A stretch of DNA of 64,000 nt from Streptomyces sp. DSM 110735 (lineage in GTDB: Bacteria > Actinomycetota > Actinomycetes > Streptomycetales > Streptomycetaceae): assembly GCF_016482685.1 (NCBI RefSeq), contig NZ_JACYHF010000015.1, forward strand, positions 62,001-126,000. Reading direction: 5' to 3'. This document shows, piece by piece, positions 27,104 to 35,649 of this stretch. How positions within the stretch are numbered: the first letter of the stretch is position 1; each line of letters opens with the position of its first letter. Under the pieces are notes generated by a model, which was given only the letters and a program-made list of their open reading frames with translations, was not told where the DNA came from and did not search any database. Both the position numbers and the translations under genes were made by a program.

Positions 27104-28012
27104 ATGACGACCGGGACGGTGGCCGGGGCGGCCGGTGCGGGGCATGTCGGGAGTTTGCTGCGCGGCTGGCGCCGGATGCGGCGCTTCACTCAGCTTGAGC
27201 TGGCGCTCAGGGCGGACAGTTCGGCGCGGCACATCAGCTTCATCGAGACCGGGCGGTCCGTGCCGAGCCGGTCGATGGTGCTGCAGCTCGCGGAGCAGTT
27301 GAGCGTGCCCGTGCGGGAGCGCAACGCCCTTCTGGTGGCGGCCGGTTACGCCCCGTCCTATCCGGAGACGCCGCTGTCCGCGCCCGCGATGGCGCCGGTG
27401 TGGAGCGGACTCGAGCAACTGCTCACCGCCTACGAGCCGCATCCCGCGCTGGTGATGGACGGGATGTACGACGTGGTGGCGGCGAACAAGGGGGTGGAGA
27501 CGCTGCTCGGCGGGGTGGCAGCCCACCTGCTCCGGGCGCCCATGAACGCCATGCGGCTCACCCTGCACCCGGAGGGGCTGGCGCCGCGCATCCGGAACCT
27601 GGGCGAATGGCGGGCGCACCTGCTGGAGCGCATGGAGCGGCAGGCGACGCTGCGTGCCTCCGAGGCGCTGCGCGAGCTGTACGAGGAGGTCGCCGCCTAT
27701 CCGGTGCCGGGGGAGGAGAGCCCCGCCCCGGTGTCCCATCCGTACGCGCTGCCGCTGCGGATCGAGGTGGGCGGCCGGGTGCTGTCGTTCCTGTCGACCG
27801 CCACCACCTTCAACACCCCGATGGATGTGACCGTCTCCGAGCTGGCGGTGGAGACGTTCCTGCCCGCCGACGCGGAGACGGCCGCCATCCTTGCGGAGAT
27901 GGCGCGGAGCGGCGGGTCAGGCGCCCGGGAGCCGGTCCAGGAAGCCGGTGACGCGGGAGATGCGACCGTCCTCGGCGAGCGTGATCACGTCGAATCCGGC
28001 GGCCGGGGCTGA
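27104..28012 (+). CDS. MmyB-like helix-turn-helix regulator
   Basis: A 302-residue XRE regulator: a helix-turn-helix at about 14-75 (LRGWRRMRRFTQLELAL, SARHISFIETGRSVPSR) and an MmyB-like ligand-binding domain at 95-265 (YDVVAANKGVETLLGG, FLSTATTFNTPMDVTVSELAVETFLPAD). The family normally ends near ILAEMAR. Here the frame continues about 35 residues and overlaps the convergent NTF2-like gene by 96 bases, suggesting loss of the original stop. It often controls a neighbouring oxidoreductase; the target is unknown here. Confidence 0.8.
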   Translation: MTTGTVAGAAGAGHVGSLLRGWRRMRRFTQLELALRADSSARHISFIETGRSVPSRSMVLQLAEQLSVPVRERNALLVAAGYAPSYPETPLSAPAMAPVWSGLEQLLTAYEPHPALVMDGMYDVVAANKGVETLLGGVAAHLLRAPMNAMRLTLHPEGLAPRIRNLGEWRAHLLERMERQATLRASEALRELYEEVAAYPVPGEESPAPVSHPYALPLRIEVGGRVLSFLSTATTFNTPMDVTVSELAVETFLPADAETAAILAEMARSGGSGAREPVQEAGDAGDATVLGERDHVESGGRG

Positions 28013-28285
28013 GCCGTCGGCGGTGGAGACCAGGTCCCAGGTGAAGCGGACCAGGTCGTGGTGGGCGTCCGGCGTGCCGGTCGGCTGGAACGCGAAGCCG
28101 GGGAACTGCGCGTGGGCGCCGCTGATCGCCGCGGCGATGCCGTCGTGGCCCCGCACGTCGCACAGCGGGTCGGTGTAGGTGCCGTCCTCGGTGAAGGCAG
28201 CGGCTACCGCCTTGGCCAGGTCCTCGGGGGTGGCGGCGTTCCAGGCGGCGAAGTAGCGCTCGACGGCGTCCTCGTGGATGGTCAC
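27917..28285 (-). CDS. NTF2-like (SnoaL-type) protein
   Basis: 122 residues with the NTF2 cone fold: VERYFAAWNAATPEDLAKAV, FTEDGTYTDPLCDVRGHDGIAAAI, DGRISRVTGFLDRLPG. Such proteins are small-molecule isomerases, cyclases or unknown. The GTG at 28285 follows GAGAGGA. Its 3' end overlaps the convergent regulator gene, which may control it. Confidence 0.75.
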   Translation of the reverse strand: MTIHEDAVERYFAAWNAATPEDLAKAVAAAFTEDGTYTDPLCDVRGHDGIAAAISGAHAQFPGFAFQPTGTPDAHHDLVRFTWDLVSTADGSAPAAGFDVITLAEDGRISRVTGFLDRLPGA

Positions 28286-28441
28286 GGCGGTGTCCTCTCG
28301 TCTGCACGGACTGGTGGGAGCGGGCGGGTGACCTCGCGTGGAGCGCGTCGCCCTGCCTGCTCCCACAGCCTGCCGCCGCCGTCGGCGGGGGTCGATTACC
28401 GCTGAGGTAATGCCGCCGCCACCGACGGGCTCAGTGCGGAC

Positions 28442-30091
28442 TCAGTGCGTGCTCAGCAGCGTTCCCAGGACCTCGCGCAGGACGCCGTCCGGGTCCGGGG
28501 CGGCGGAGGTCGTGCGCCAGGCGACGAAACCGTCGGGGCGGATCAGGACCGCGCCGTCGGCGGTGGTGCCGTGCAGGTCGGCCCAGTCGGTGCCGACGGG
28601 GTCGGCCGGGTCGTAGGTGAGGTCGGCGTCCGGACCCGGGCCGACGCGGTACGCCTCCAGGGGGACGGAGACCTGCGCGGCGACGCGGCGGGCGGCGGCG
28701 TACCAGCCCGCGTCGTCGGGCGCGTCGGTCAGCAGGACCAGGGAGCGCTCGTAGAGGTCGAGGGTGGACAGGCGGACGCCGCCGCGCCTGACCCAGAGGT
28801 GCGGCGCGCGGGTGCCGGGGCTGCCGTCGAGGGTCAGGGTGTCGCCGACGACCGGGTGGGCGGGGTCGGCGCCGAGGACCGCGCCGGAGGGGTAGCGGTA
28901 GCCGAGGACGACGTTGAGGATGCCGCGCCGCTTGCCGCCGCCGACACCCGGGGCGGGGGCGAAGCCGGGGTGGCTGTGCTCGACGGAGCGGGCGGAGGCG
29001 CGGGCGCTGGTCGCGAGGGCGACGGGGCGGCGCTCGGCGTCGTAGGAGTCCAGGAGGGTGGGGCTCGCCCAGCCGGAGAGGACGGCGGAGAGCTTCCAGG
29101 CCAGGTTGTGGGCGTCCTGGATGCCGGTGTTGGAGCCGAAGGCGCCGGTGGGGGACATCTCGTGCGCGGAGTCCCCGGCGAGGAAGACGCGCCCGGAGGA
29201 GTAGCGCTCGGCGACGCGTTCGGCGGCACGCCAGGAGGCCATCCCGGTGATCTTCACGTCGAGTTCCGGGACCCCGACGGCGCGCCGGATGTGGTCGCGC
29301 AGCCGCTCCTCGGGGAAGTCGTCCAGGCTCTCGCCGCGCTCGGGGTGCCAGGGCGCGTGGAAGACCCAGTTCTCCTTGTTGTCGACGGGGAGCAGCGCGC
29401 CGTCGGCGTCCGGGCTGGTGAGGTAGCAGCAGATGAAGCGGCGGTCCCCGACCACGTCGGCCAGCGCGGCGGAGCGGAAGGTCACGCTGACGTTGGCGAA
29501 CAGCTCGCCGGGACCGCTCTGTCCGATGCCGAGAGCCTCGCGCACCGGGCTGCGGGGACCGTCGGCGGCGACGAGGTAGTCGGCGCGGACGGTCCAGCGC
29601 TCCTCGGTGTCCCGGTCGGTGACCGTCGCCGTCACCCCGTCGGCGTCCTGCGCGAAGGACTCCATCCGGTGGAAGTACCGCAGGTCGCCGCCGAGTTCGC
29701 GCGCGCTGTCCACCAGGACGGGTTCGAGGTCGTTCTGGCTGCACAGGCACCACGCCGTGGGGCTGAACCGCGCGAGCCCGCCGCCCGGGTCGATGGTCTT
29801 GAAGAGCCACTCCCCGGCGTCACCCACAAGAGTGGGCGTCTGGAGGATGCCGTGGTTGTCGGCGAGCAGGGAGGCCGCCGCCTTGATGTCCGGCTCGATG
29901 CCCGCCGCCCGGAACAGCTCCATGGTGCGGACGTTGTTGCCGCGCCCGCGCGGGTGCTTCGAGGTGCCGGAGTGCCGCTCGACGAGCAGGTGCCGCACAC
30001 CGAGACGGCCCAGGAACACGGACAGGGACAGGCCCACCAGTGAGCCGCCCACGATGAGGACGGGGACGTGGTGGTCGGCTTTTTGATGCAT
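28442..30091 (-). CDS. FAD-dependent polyketide hydroxylase (WhiE-ORFVIII-like)
   Basis: A 549-residue class A flavin monooxygenase that would hydroxylate the aromatic polyketide using NADPH and O2. Seen: the FAD Rossmann motif VLIVGGSLVGLSLSVFLGRLG at about 10-30, the ADGPRSPVREALGI motif near 180, and FLAGDSAHEMSPTGAFGSNTG at about 310 with the flavin-ribityl Asp. A C-terminal thioredoxin-like domain follows from 400. The ATG at 30091 has GGAGG six bases upstream. It is divergent from the pigment PKS operon, the arrangement of whiE-ORFVIII. Confidence 0.9.
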   Translation of the reverse strand: MHQKADHHVPVLIVGGSLVGLSLSVFLGRLGVRHLLVERHSGTSKHPRGRGNNVRTMELFRAAGIEPDIKAAASLLADNHGILQTPTLVGDAGEWLFKTIDPGGGLARFSPTAWCLCSQNDLEPVLVDSARELGGDLRYFHRMESFAQDADGVTATVTDRDTEERWTVRADYLVAADGPRSPVREALGIGQSGPGELFANVSVTFRSAALADVVGDRRFICCYLTSPDADGALLPVDNKENWVFHAPWHPERGESLDDFPEERLRDHIRRAVGVPELDVKITGMASWRAAERVAERYSSGRVFLAGDSAHEMSPTGAFGSNTGIQDAHNLAWKLSAVLSGWASPTLLDSYDAERRPVALATSARASARSVEHSHPGFAPAPGVGGGKRRGILNVVLGYRYPSGAVLGADPAHPVVGDTLTLDGSPGTRAPHLWVRRGGVRLSTLDLYERSLVLLTDAPDDAGWYAAARRVAAQVSVPLEAYRVGPGPDADLTYDPADPVGTDWADLHGTTADGAVLIRPDGFVAWRTTSAAPDPDGVLREVLGTLLSTH

Positions 30092-30289
30092 CGAAGCCTC
30101 CTGTGACGAGGGTGCGCGTATGAGGCGTACGTGACTTTTCATGCCCGGTGCCGCCCGCTCCGCCCGCCCAATCACCCACGTGGTTCATACGAGTCGCGGG
30201 GCGCTGCGGGTCGTCACAGGATCAAGGAACGCTGCCGTGCCCATCCGTGGCCGGCACCGGCGAAGCCCCGCGAAGGAGATGTGTGCAGG
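30092..30289. promoter_or_regulatory. divergent promoter region of the pigment cluster
   Basis: 198 bases between the hydroxylase and the PKS operon. The 11-base sequence TCGTCACAGGA occurs once toward each gene: minus strand at 30109-30099 (where it merges with the hydroxylase ribosome binding site) and plus strand at 30211-30221. CCCACGTGG at 30175-30183 contains a CACGTG core. Clear -35/-10 hexamers were not identified. Confidence 0.45.
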
Positions 30290-31378
30290 ATGACCACGAC
30301 GTCTGAACGGCCCTCAGGAACGCTGACCCGCGAGGTCTCGAAGCGTGTCTCCCAGTCCGTGTTCGACGGCTCGCCGCTGCGGGTCGTCCTGCTGGTCGAC
30401 GTGTTCGACGGCGCGCAGCAGCAGTTCCTGGAGGCGTACGAGCAGCTCTGCGCGCAGGTCGCCCAGGTGCCCGGACACGTCAGCGACCAGCTCTGCCAGT
30501 CCATCGAGAACCCCTCGCAGTGGCTGATCACCAGCGAGTGGGAGAGCGCCCCGCCGTTCCTCACCTGGGTGAACAGCGAGGATCACGTGGCGATGGTGGA
30601 GCCGCTGCACTCCTGCGTCCGTGACACCCGCTCGCTGCGCTTCCACATCGTCCGCGAGACGAACGGCGCCTCCGCCGCCGCCCAGACCCCCGGTGGTCGG
30701 CGTCTGCAGGAGCGTCCGCGCATCGGCGACGGTGTCATCCGGCACGCGCTCACCTTCACGGTGAAGCCGGGCACGGAGGACAAGGTCCGCAAGATCCTCG
30801 CGGACTACGCCTCGCCCGAGGCGCGGGTGGACGACGGCACCCGGCTGCTGCGCACCTCGCTGTTCATGGAGGGCAACCGTGTCGTGCGCGCCATCGAGGT
30901 GCGCGGCGACCTGCTGGCGGCGCTGCGTCACGTGGCCCGGCAGCCGGAGATCCGCGCGGTCGAGGAAGCCATCAACCCCTACCTGGAGCAGGACCGCGAC
31001 CTGGACGACCAGGAGTCGGCGCGGATGTTCTTCACCCGCGCGGCGCTGCCCGCCGTGCACCACGTGATGGCGGACGGCGCCGGTGCCGAGAGCGCCCGGA
31101 TCGCCCTGCTCTACCCGGCGAGCTCCGGCGAGGGGATGCGGCTGGCCGAGCTGCTCTCGCAGAGCGACCAGGCGCTCGTCGACGACCCGAGGAGCGCGGT
31201 GCTGCGCAGCACGGTGTTCCAGCGCGACGACGTGGTGGTCCGTCTGGTGGACGTCAGCGGCGACGACGTCGCCCTCCTGCCCCGTGACGCGGGTGCCGCC
31301 GCCGAGGTGCGCGCCCTGCTCGACGGCGAGGCATCCCGGATGGCCATGGTCACCGACCGCCGGTCCCAGGGCGCCTGA
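30290..31378 (+). CDS. SchA/CurD-like polyketide protein (WhiE-ORFI-like)
   Basis: 362 residues with two related ferredoxin-like halves: an antibiotic-monooxygenase-like domain at about 20-130 and a SchA/CurD domain at about 150-350 (RHALTFTVKPGTEDKVRKIL, FFTRAALPAVHHVMADG). Homologues are the first gene of spore-pigment operons; their exact role is unsettled, perhaps early oxidation or cyclisation. The ATG at 30290 has AAGGAG 11 bases upstream; GTG codons a few bases earlier sit too close to that site. It leads a seven-gene operon. Confidence 0.85.
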   Translation: MTTTSERPSGTLTREVSKRVSQSVFDGSPLRVVLLVDVFDGAQQQFLEAYEQLCAQVAQVPGHVSDQLCQSIENPSQWLITSEWESAPPFLTWVNSEDHVAMVEPLHSCVRDTRSLRFHIVRETNGASAAAQTPGGRRLQERPRIGDGVIRHALTFTVKPGTEDKVRKILADYASPEARVDDGTRLLRTSLFMEGNRVVRAIEVRGDLLAALRHVARQPEIRAVEEAINPYLEQDRDLDDQESARMFFTRAALPAVHHVMADGAGAESARIALLYPASSGEGMRLAELLSQSDQALVDDPRSAVLRSTVFQRDDVVVRLVDVSGDDVALLPRDAGAAAEVRALLDGEASRMAMVTDRRSQGA

Positions 31379-31435
31379 TCCGTGTCCTTCTCCCACCCCG
31401 AACAAGCCGACGCGGCACACCCCACGGAGGAAGCT

Positions 31436-31894
31436 GTGATCCAACCCCGTCCGAAGATCGTGAACCTGATGGACGCCGAGCCCAACACCCGGCGCGGCGG
31501 TGACCTGCGCGCCATGCTCACCCCGGCGACGGTCGGCTCGACCAGCGGTTTCATGGGCGTGGCCCTCATCCAGCCCGGCGACCGCATCGGCGAGCACTAC
31601 CACCCGTACTCCGAGGAGTTCGTGTACGTGATCTGCGGCCGTCTGGAGGTGGACCTCGACGGCGAGGCGCACCCCCTCCTGCCGGAGCAGGGTCTGATGA
31701 TCCCGATGAACATGCGGCACCGCTTCCGCAACGTGGGCGACGACGAGGCGCGCCTCGTCTTCCACCTGGGTCCGCTGGCCCCGCGCCCGCAGCTCGGGCA
31801 CGTCGACACCGAGGAGACGGATGTCATCGGCGCCGCCGCGGTGGGGACGGAGGCGGGCCGGGCCAAGGCCGGCCGGGAGCAGGTGCCCTCATGA
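31436..31894 (+). CDS. cupin protein (WhiE-ORFII-like)
   Basis: A 152-residue single-domain cupin, IQPGDRIGEHYHPYSEEFVYVICGRLEVDLDG with the metal ligands His-x-His and Glu, then PMNMRHRFRNVGDDEARLVFHLGPL. Spore-pigment cupins probably oxidise or cyclise the chain. The GTG at 31436 (GGAGG five bases upstream) is preferred to a GTG at 31382 without a site. It overlaps the KS gene by four bases (ATGA). Confidence 0.85.
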   Translation: MIQPRPKIVNLMDAEPNTRRGGDLRAMLTPATVGSTSGFMGVALIQPGDRIGEHYHPYSEEFVYVICGRLEVDLDGEAHPLLPEQGLMIPMNMRHRFRNVGDDEARLVFHLGPLAPRPQLGHVDTEETDVIGAAAVGTEAGRAKAGREQVPS

Positions 31895-33150
31895 CCCGCC
31901 GGGTGGCGGTCACGGGCATAGGCATCGTGGCCCCGGGCGGCATCGGCGCCCCGGCCTTCTGGGACCTGCTGTCGAGCGGTCGTACCGCGACGCGGGGCAT
32001 CACCTTCTTCGACGCCTCCGGACTGCGCTCGCGCATAGCCGCCGAGTGCGACTTCGACCCGGCGGCGTACGGGCTCGACGCGGAGCAGGTCGAACGGGCG
32101 GACCGGTACATCCAGTTCGCCCTGGTGGCGGGCGACGAGGCGGTGCACGACTCGGGGCTCGACCTCGCGCGGGAGAACCCGTGGCGGATCGGGGTCTCGG
32201 TCGGCACCGCCGTCGGCGGCACCACCCGCCTGGAGAACGACTACGTCCTCGTCAGCAACGGCGGTGAGCGCTGGGACGTGGACCACGCCAAGGCGCGCCC
32301 GCAGTTGCACCGGGCGTTCTCCCCGAGCACGGTCGCCTCCTCGGTGGCCGAGCGGTTCGGGGCCAAGGGTCCGGTGCAGACGGTGTCGACGGGCTGCACC
32401 TCGGGTCTGGACGCGGTGGGCTACGCCTTCCACACCGTGCAGGAGGGGCGGGCGGACATATGCATCGCCGGAGCCTCCGACTCGCCGATCTCGCCGATCA
32501 CGATGGCGTGCTTCGACGCGATCAAGGCGACCTCCCCGAACAACGACGACCCGGCGCACGCCTCCCGCCCCTTCGACAACAACCGTGACGGGTTCGTCAT
32601 GGGCGAGGGCGGCGCGGTCCTGGTCCTGGAGGAGCTGGAGCACGCGCGGGCCCGCGGCGCGCACGTGTACTGCGAACTGAGCGGCTACGCCACGTTCGGC
32701 AACGCGTATCACATGACCGGTCTGACGCCCGAGGGCCTGGAGATGGCCCGCGCGATCGAGACGGCCCTGGACCAGGCCCGGCTCGACCCGACGGCGATCG
32801 ACTACGTCAACGCCCACGGTTCCGGCACCCGGCAGAACGACCGCCACGAGACGGCGGCGGTCAAGCGGGCGCTCGGACAGCACGCCTACGACACCCCGAT
32901 GAGCTCCATCAAGTCGATGGTGGGGCACTCCCTCGGGGCGATCGGGGCGATCGAGGTGGTGGCGTGTGTGCTGGCTCTCGCCCGGCAGACCGTCCCGCCG
33001 ACCGCGAACTACGAGACCCCCGACCCCGAGTGCGACCTGGACTACGTGCCGCGCGAGGCCCGCGAGCGGAAGCTGTCCGGCGTGCTGTCGGTGGGCAGCG
33101 GGTTCGGCGGCTTCCAGTCCGCGGTGATCCTGACCCGGCCGAGGGAGTGA
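31891..33150 (+). CDS. type II polyketide ketosynthase, KS-alpha (WhiE-ORFIII-like)
   Basis: A 419-residue ketosynthase that condenses malonyl units with the CLF partner. The catalytic Cys169 is in VSTGCTSGLDAVGYA; the His residues lie in NAHGSGTRQND (309) and SMVGHSLGAIGAIE (346). The thiolase fold is complete, FGGFQSAVILTRP at the end. Second of the coupled core genes. Confidence 0.96.
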   Translation: MTRRVAVTGIGIVAPGGIGAPAFWDLLSSGRTATRGITFFDASGLRSRIAAECDFDPAAYGLDAEQVERADRYIQFALVAGDEAVHDSGLDLARENPWRIGVSVGTAVGGTTRLENDYVLVSNGGERWDVDHAKARPQLHRAFSPSTVASSVAERFGAKGPVQTVSTGCTSGLDAVGYAFHTVQEGRADICIAGASDSPISPITMACFDAIKATSPNNDDPAHASRPFDNNRDGFVMGEGGAVLVLEELEHARARGAHVYCELSGYATFGNAYHMTGLTPEGLEMARAIETALDQARLDPTAIDYVNAHGSGTRQNDRHETAAVKRALGQHAYDTPMSSIKSMVGHSLGAIGAIEVVACVLALARQTVPPTANYETPDPECDLDYVPREARERKLSGVLSVGSGFGGFQSAVILTRPRE

Positions 33151-33157
33151 GGACACG

Positions 33158-34396
33158 ATGAGCGCAACCGAGGAACGTCGGGCGGCCGTCACCGGCATCG
33201 GTGTCGTCGCGCCCAACGGCATCAGTACGGAGACCTTCTGGAAGTCCACCCAGGAGGGGCTCAGCCTCCTGGACCGGGTGACCCGGGAGGGCTGTGAGCA
33301 CCTGCCGCTGAAGGTGGCGGGCGAGGTCCGCGAGTTCGACCCGTCGGTGGTCGAGGAGCGGTTCCTGGTGCAGACCGACCGCTTCACGCACTTCGCGATG
33401 GCGGCGGCGGACCGCGCCCTGGAGGACGCCCGGCTCGGCCAGGCCGACACCGACGCGGACCCGTACTCCATCGGCGTGGTCACCGCGGCGGGTTCCGGCG
33501 GCGGCGAGTTCGGTCAGCGCGAGCTCCAGCAGTTGTGGGGCAAGGGCAGCCGGTTCGTCGGTCCGTACCAGTCGATCGCCTGGTTCTACGCGGCGAGCAC
33601 CGGCCAGATCTCCATCCGGCGCGGGTTCAAGGGACCCTGCTCGGTGGTCGCCTCCGACGAGGCGGGCGGTCTGGACGCACTCGCGCACGCGGCGCGTGCC
33701 GTGCGCCGGGGCACCGACCGGGTGGTGGCAGGGTCCACCGAGGCGCCGCTCGCGCCGTACTCGGTGGTCTGCCAGCTCGGGTACCAGGAGCTGAGCGCCG
33801 AGTCCGACCCGGCGCGCGCGTACCGGCCGTTCACCGCGGCCGCGTGCGGGTTCGTACCGGCCGAGGGCGGCGCGATGCTCGTGATCGAGGCGGAGCCCGC
33901 CGCGCGGGAGCGCGGTGCGGACGTCCGGGCGATCGTCGCGGGCCACGCGGCGACCTTCACCGGCGCCTCCCGCTGGGCGGAGTCCCGCGCCGGGCTCGCC
34001 GAGGCGATCCGGCAGGCGCTTGCCGAGGCAGCCTGCGCCCCGGAGGAGATCGACGTGGTCTTCGCCGACGCCCTCGGGGTGCCGGAGGCGGACCGCGCCG
34101 AGGCGCTGGCCCTGGTGGACGCGCTCGGTGAGCACGGCCGCCGGGTGCCCGTGACGGCGCCCAAGACCGGCATCGGGCGGGGCTACTGCGCCGCGCCGGT
34201 GCTGGATGTGTCGGCCGCCGTGCTCGCGATGGAGCACGGCCTGATCCCGCCGACGCCGAACGTGTTCGACGTCTGCCACGACATCGACCTCGTGACCGGG
34301 CGCGCGCGCGTCGCCGAGCCGCGCACGGCACTGGTCCTCAGCCGGGGACTCATGGGGTCGAACTCGGCGCTCGTGCTGCGGCACGGCGCCGCGTAG
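33158..34396 (+). CDS. chain length factor, KS-beta (WhiE-ORFIV-like)
   Basis: A 412-residue KS-beta forming the heterodimer with the KS-alpha and setting chain length. The Cys position is replaced: VASDEAGGLDALAHAARAV has Glu168 where most chain length factors have Gln. TAPKTGIGRGYCAAPVLDVSAAV takes the place of the catalytic His segments. Seven bases separate it from the KS gene. Probable chain length 24 carbons only by analogy to WhiE. Confidence 0.95.
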   Translation: MSATEERRAAVTGIGVVAPNGISTETFWKSTQEGLSLLDRVTREGCEHLPLKVAGEVREFDPSVVEERFLVQTDRFTHFAMAAADRALEDARLGQADTDADPYSIGVVTAAGSGGGEFGQRELQQLWGKGSRFVGPYQSIAWFYAASTGQISIRRGFKGPCSVVASDEAGGLDALAHAARAVRRGTDRVVAGSTEAPLAPYSVVCQLGYQELSAESDPARAYRPFTAAACGFVPAEGGAMLVIEAEPAARERGADVRAIVAGHAATFTGASRWAESRAGLAEAIRQALAEAACAPEEIDVVFADALGVPEADRAEALALVDALGEHGRRVPVTAPKTGIGRGYCAAPVLDVSAAVLAMEHGLIPPTPNVFDVCHDIDLVTGRARVAEPRTALVLSRGLMGSNSALVLRHGAA

Positions 34397-34419
34397 GCGA
34401 ACAGCAAAGGAGAAACGGC

Positions 34420-34677
34420 ATGAACGCGCAGATCACCGAGGAAGAACTGGCCGCCCTCATGAAGAAGGCCGCCGGGATCACCGTCGCACCGCAGGTGCTG
34501 CGGGAGCAGCCGGAGACCCCCTTCGAGACGCTCGGGCTCGACTCGCTCGGCCTGCTGGGCATCGTCGGCGAGCTGGAGAACCGGCACAGCGTCCCGATGC
34601 CGCCCGACGCCGAGCGCTGCAAGACCCCCAAGCAGTTCCTCGACCTCGTCAACAGCGCACTACTGGCAGGAGCCTGA
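34420..34677 (+). CDS. acyl carrier protein (WhiE-ORFV-like)
   Basis: An 85-residue ACP carrying the growing chain on phosphopantetheine at Ser42 in LGLDSLGLLGIVGEL. Helix 1 is EEELAALMKKAAGI. AAAGGAGAAAC precedes the ATG. It ends two bases before the aromatase gene. Confidence 0.96.
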   Translation: MNAQITEEELAALMKKAAGITVAPQVLREQPETPFETLGLDSLGLLGIVGELENRHSVPMPPDAERCKTPKQFLDLVNSALLAGA

Positions 34678-34678
34678 G

Positions 34679-35158
34679 ATGACAGGGCACACCCAGAACG
34701 AGATCACCATCGCGGCACCGCTCGACCTGGTCTGGGACATGACCAACGACCTGGAGAACTGGCCCCGCCTGTTCAGCGAGTACGCCGCCGTCGAGATCAT
34801 CTCGCGTGAGGGCCGCAAGACGACCTTCCGGCTGACCATGCACCCCGACGAGAACGGCACCGTCTGGAGCTGGGTCTCCGAGCGCGAGCCCCACCGCGAA
34901 AACCTGGAGGTCCACGCCCGCCGCGTGGAGACCGGTCCCTTCGCCCACATGAACATCCACTGGCGGTACGAGGAAGTGCCCGCCGGTACGCGGATGGTGT
35001 GGACGCAGGACTTCGCGATGAAGCCGGAGGCTCCGGTCGACGACGACTGGATGACCGACAACATCAACAAGAACTCCAAGGTCCAGATGGCCCTCATCCG
35101 GGACAAGATCGAGAAGGCCGCCGCCGGTCGCGAGTCCGCGCCGGTTCTGGCCGACTGA
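34679..35158 (+). CDS. polyketide aromatase/cyclase (WhiE-ORFVI-like)
   Basis: A 159-residue START/Bet v1-fold cyclase that closes and aromatises the first ring. It shows NEITIAAPLDLVWDMTNDLENWPRLFSEYA, RFRxTMHPDENGTVWSWVSER-like strands and DWMTDNINKNSKVQMALIRD at the C-terminal helix. It directly follows the ACP gene. Confidence 0.93.
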   Translation: MTGHTQNEITIAAPLDLVWDMTNDLENWPRLFSEYAAVEIISREGRKTTFRLTMHPDENGTVWSWVSEREPHRENLEVHARRVETGPFAHMNIHWRYEEVPAGTRMVWTQDFAMKPEAPVDDDWMTDNINKNSKVQMALIRDKIEKAAAGRESAPVLAD

Positions 35159-35178
35159 GCCCGCGCGAGAGGAACGTC

Positions 35179-35502
35179 ATGCACCAGGGACTGATCGTGG
35201 CCCGGATGGCGCCGGGTTCCGCCCCGGACATCGCGAAGATCTTCGCGGAGTCCGACCGGGGCGAGCTGCCGCACCTCGTCGGGGTGCGCCGCCGCAGCCT
35301 GTTCCAGTTCGGCGATGTGTACATGCACCTCGTCGAGTCCGACACCGACCCCGCCCCCGCCATCGCCAAGGTGGCCGGGCACCCGGAGTTCCGCGGCATC
35401 AGCGAGCGCCTGACGGCGTACGTGAGCGCCTACGACCCGGAGACCTGGCGCTCCCCGAAGGACGCCATGGCGCAGCGCTTCTACCTGTGGGAGCGCGACT
35501 AG
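35179..35502 (+). CDS. TcmI-type polyketide cyclase (WhiE-ORFVII-like)
   Basis: A 107-residue ferredoxin-like cyclase closing a later ring: LIVARMAPGSAPDIAKIFAES, GVRRRSLFQFGDVYMHLVE, and a C-terminal AQRFYLWER typical of the family. The ATG at 35179 follows GAGAGGAA. Last gene of the operon, ending 50 bases before a strong terminator. Confidence 0.93.
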   Translation: MHQGLIVARMAPGSAPDIAKIFAESDRGELPHLVGVRRRSLFQFGDVYMHLVESDTDPAPAIAKVAGHPEFRGISERLTAYVSAYDPETWRSPKDAMAQRFYLWERD

Positions 35503-35551
35503 CCCTCTCCGGTTCACACCGGACCGTCACCGGGGACCGCCCCGGAACAGC

Positions 35552-35597
35552 AACCGGCCGCCGGGCCCGCAGCGTCGCGGGCCCGGCGGCCGGTTTT
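35552..35597 (+). terminator. rho-independent terminator of the pigment PKS operon
   Basis: A perfect 19-base stem (arms 35552-35570 and 35577-35595) with loop AGCGTC and a short T run. It separates the operon from the convergent methyltransferase gene. Confidence 0.9.
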
Positions 35598-35649
35598 CCG
35601 GTGGGCGCCGGTTGGGTCGGTTGAGCCGGTTGAATCGGTCGAGGGCAGG

